This document shows positions 5,776-7,586 of a stretch of DNA of 7,586 nt, piece after piece. A program made the position numbers and the translations under genes. The stretch is from NCBI GenBank assembly GCA_029260695.1, contig JAJDCT010000107.1, forward strand, positions 1 to 7,586. Direction: 5' to 3'. Position 1 is the first letter of the stretch. Each line of letters begins with the position of its first letter. This DNA comes from Phycisphaeraceae bacterium. Lineage in GTDB: Bacteria; Planctomycetota; Phycisphaerae; Phycisphaerales; Phycisphaeraceae. The notes under the pieces were generated by a model, which searched no databases, had not been told where the DNA came from, and saw only the letters and a program-made list of their open reading frames with translations.

Positions 5776-7074
5776 ATGCCATTTTCCTCCGGCCGTGTGA
5801 CATTCTGCCAGTTCGCTGTATCCGGCGACGCCCCCACCTCCGCCGACGAGACGGCGATGTCGATCCTCAAGGAACACGCCTTCAGGGAAACCGAGATCGG
5901 CGCCCCTGACGAGGTCGAAGCGGGGTTCGTCACAGGCGAACACATCCTCGACACGCAATTCAACTACGAAAAGAACGGCTACGGCAACGTGCTGCTCTTC
6001 GCGGTACGGATCGACACGCACAAAGTCCCCTCGGACCTCAAGCAGGCGTACCGAAAGATCAACGAGCGGGCCGCGGCGGCGGGCAACCCGTCAGGGTTCG
6101 CCAGCAAGGCCGACAAGAAAGACGCCAAGGACGAGGCCGAACGCACACTCCGCGAAGACCTGGCGGCCGGCAAATTCAGACGGTCAAAAATGATCCAGCT
6201 GCTCTGGGACCTCGACGCCCAGACGGTCTACTGCGGCGCGACCGGGACGACGGTGCAGGAACAGATCGCCAAACTTTTCAAATCGGCGTTCGCGGTGAAC
6301 CTGAAATACCTAAGCGCCGGCACACTCGCCGGGCGGGTCCTGTTGAACCAGGGCAAGGGCCGGGACTACGAAGACCTGCGACCAAGCGCCTTTACCCCCC
6401 CACCGGCAGGCGCGACCGATGCCAAGGACGAAGAAGATTTCGTCGAAGGCCCACGAGACCTGGATACCCCGATGGTCCCCTGGGTCGTCAAGTCCGTCGA
6501 CCTCAAAGACTTCCTGGGCAACGAGTTTCTTTACTGGCTTTGGTGGCTGGCGGAGACCGATGACGGCGCGTTAACCATCCAGGACAAGGCCGGCCGAGAG
6601 ACGGAAGTCTTCTTCGCGATCGATAAGGCTCTGGATATGGACTGCGCCTGGGACGCCGGGGGGAAACTGACCCTCCGCGGCGCGGGACCGACAAGGCTGG
6701 TCGAAGCCAGCGACGCCTTGAAGACAGGCAAATGGCCCCGCAAGATGGGCCTGATCCTCTCCGACGGCGAACACCAGTGGGAACTGACCTTCCAGAGCGA
6801 CCAATGGGCTGTCTCGGCTGCGCTACTGCCAACCATAGAAGACGCCGCGGGGCCCCGTGAGCAGATCGAGCAACGTCTGGAGCTGGCACGCGCCCTGGGA
6901 CAGACCCTCGACGGCATGTACCGGGCCTTCCTGGACGCCCGTACCGCCGGTAGTTGGCCGACCAAGCGGACGGCGATACGCCAGTGGGTCAAAGATCGGC
7001 AAAGGGCGACACAGGCCGCCCCACCCGCCCGGGACCAGGTGGAAAATCTTGAAACAGCCGAAATGGCTGTGTGA
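5776..7074 (+). CDS. rdgC: RdgC-like recombination-associated protein
   Basis: The 432-aa product resembles RdgC, a DNA-binding ring protein that in E. coli restrains RecA filament activity. The strongest likeness is at residues 74-190: LFAVRIDTHKVPSDLKQAYRKI, a charged helix ADKKDAKDEAERTLREDL (112-129), KFRRSKMIQLLWDLDAQTVYCGAT (133-156, like the family's AFSR...W-D...G-I segment) and the following IAKLFKSAFAVNLKYL. Residues 246-260 (FLGNEFLYWLWWLAE) recall a segment that I associate with longer RdgC homologues. E. coli RdgC is 303 aa, so the chain is about 130 residues longer, with an extra charged region (210-235) and a helical C-terminal part (358-410). The ATG at 5776 gives an N terminus in register with the family but has no ribosome site. 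Met28 (5857) is an alternative. The reading frame is certain; the family call is made by eye. Confidence 0.68.
   Translation: MPFSSGRVTFCQFAVSGDAPTSADETAMSILKEHAFRETEIGAPDEVEAGFVTGEHILDTQFNYEKNGYGNVLLFAVRIDTHKVPSDLKQAYRKINERAAAAGNPSGFASKADKKDAKDEAERTLREDLAAGKFRRSKMIQLLWDLDAQTVYCGATGTTVQEQIAKLFKSAFAVNLKYLSAGTLAGRVLLNQGKGRDYEDLRPSAFTPPPAGATDAKDEEDFVEGPRDLDTPMVPWVVKSVDLKDFLGNEFLYWLWWLAETDDGALTIQDKAGRETEVFFAIDKALDMDCAWDAGGKLTLRGAGPTRLVEASDALKTGKWPRKMGLILSDGEHQWELTFQSDQWAVSAALLPTIEDAAGPREQIEQRLELARALGQTLDGMYRAFLDARTAGSWPTKRTAIRQWVKDRQRATQAAPPARDQVENLETAEMAV
7054..7070 (+). other. Hairpin overlapping the end of the RdgC-like gene
   Basis: ACAGCC (7054-7059) and GGCTGT (7065-7070) form a 6-bp stem around a GAAAT loop, immediately before the TGA at 7072-7074. 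No T-tract follows, so it is a poor terminator candidate. It sits directly upstream of the putative -35 of ald. Confidence 0.3.
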
Positions 7075-7098
7075 CGTATCCGATTGTTATAGTACAAT
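7071..7098 (+). promoter_or_regulatory. Putative promoter of ald
   Basis: TACAAT (7093-7098) matches the -10 consensus at five of six positions. GTGACG (7071-7076) is a partial -35 match (four of six) with a 16-base spacer. Transcription would start near 7105, leaving a leader of about 27 bases. The arms ATTGT (7083-7087) and ACAAT (7094-7098) form an inverted repeat over the -10 that could be an operator. An overlapping alternative -10 is TATAGT (7088-7093). Confidence 0.5.
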
Positions 7099-7131
7099 AT
7101 TCTGCTTACCTCTTTTTAGCAGGAGCTTGTG

Positions 7132-7586
7132 ATGATCATCGGCGTACCCAAAGAAACCAAGCCCGACGAGTACCGTATTTCGATGCTGCCTGTGGGCGTG
7201 GAGTTGCTTGCCAAGGACGGGCACCAGGTGCTGGTCCAGAAGCAGGCCGGGCACAACAGCGGGTACGAAGATGAGCAGTACATCGCCGCCGGGGCCGAGA
7301 TGATCGACGAGGCCGCCGACGTCTGGGCCCGGGCCGAGATGATCGTCAAGGTCAAGGAGCCGATCGGCAACGAGTTGCTGATGATGACTCGCGGCCAAAC
7401 GATCTTTACCTACTTCCACTTCGCCGCCAGCCGGGAACTGACCGAGGGCTGCCTGAGCGCCGGCGTTTCGGCGGTGGCATATGAAACACTGACCGACAAG
7501 CACGGCCGACTGCCCTTACTGACCCCGATGAGCGAGGTCGCCGGGCGGATGAGCGTGCAAGAGGGCGCGAAGTATCTTGAGAAGCC
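7132..7586 (+). CDS. ald: Alanine dehydrogenase, 3' end cut by window edge
   Basis: The visible 151 codons encode the N-terminal catalytic domain of NAD-dependent alanine dehydrogenase, which interconverts L-alanine and pyruvate plus ammonia in the cytoplasm. The start MIIGVPKETKPDEYRISMLP is typical. Arg15, Lys75 (in VKVKEP) and His96 (in YFHFAAS) fall at the numbering known for the substrate-binding and catalytic residues of characterised enzymes. The stretch LLTPMSEVAGRMSVQEGAKYL (129-149) is also strongly conserved. The NAD-binding domain lies beyond the right edge. The ATG at 7132 is supported by AGGAG (7121-7125) six bases upstream; an in-frame GTG one codon earlier is possible but less likely. 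The related transhydrogenase alpha subunit shares this fold, but the spacing of the residues favours alanine dehydrogenase. Confidence 0.95.
   Translation, partial: MIIGVPKETKPDEYRISMLPVGVELLAKDGHQVLVQKQAGHNSGYEDEQYIAAGAEMIDEAADVWARAEMIVKVKEPIGNELLMMTRGQTIFTYFHFAASRELTEGCLSAGVSAVAYETLTDKHGRLPLLTPMSEVAGRMSVQEGAKYLEK

Noticed and set aside
5644..6021. 125-codon minus-strand frame across the palindrome and the start of the RdgC-like gene
   Set aside because: It reads through a palindrome and a heptamer repeat and opposes a better-supported gene; there is no recognisable domain.
1..7586. tRNA, rRNA, CRISPR, insertion sequence or defence island
   Set aside because: No cloverleaf, spaced direct repeats, transposase motifs or defence-type domains were seen on either strand.

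Overview
The window looks like chromosomal DNA from a GC-rich bacterium, most likely a planctomycete (Planctomycetota, possibly Phycisphaerae-like). That placement is an inference. It rests on the style of the beta-propeller repeat protein, a dnaN that is not beside dnaA or recF, several genes without Shine-Dalgarno sites, and palindromic intergenic DNA like that recalled from planctomycete genomes. No sequence search was possible. No rRNA, tRNA, CRISPR array, transposase or phage structural gene was seen.

Layout. (1) 1-1592, minus strand: a secreted WD40-like (PD40) beta-propeller protein, cut by the left edge. It has a GTG start, a signal peptide, a Pro/Gln/Ser linker and about eleven repeats of 36-41 residues. 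(2) 1593-1931: a divergent intergenic region with an AT-rich island, two weak DnaA-box-like words and a long inverted repeat. (3) 1932-3032: dnaN, the DNA polymerase III sliding clamp, complete at 366 aa. (4) 3210-3494: an IscX-family protein with a good promoter and ribosome site, followed by a striking G-run array at 3528-3569. (5) 3653-4327: a probable hotdog-fold (DUF4442-like) protein. (6) 4406-5647: an unrecognised multi-pass membrane protein. (7) 5653-5726: a REP-like palindrome, then a CCCCGAA heptamer array at 5744-5775 that runs into the next start codon. (8) 5776-7074: an RdgC-like protein with a longer chain than the E. coli family member. (9) 7132-7586: alanine dehydrogenase (ald), cut by the right edge.

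From dnaN onward all genes point right, but the gaps hold separate promoters or structured DNA, so this reads as a row of mostly independent housekeeping genes and not one pathway operon. dnaN (replication) and the RdgC-like gene (recombination) are DNA-metabolism genes, iscX belongs to iron-sulfur cluster assembly, and ald to amino-acid metabolism. The least explained parts are the intergenic elements (G-run array, palindrome, heptamer array), the membrane protein, and the RdgC-like gene outside the Proteobacteria where that family is best known. I see no clear defence system or other new multi-gene system.
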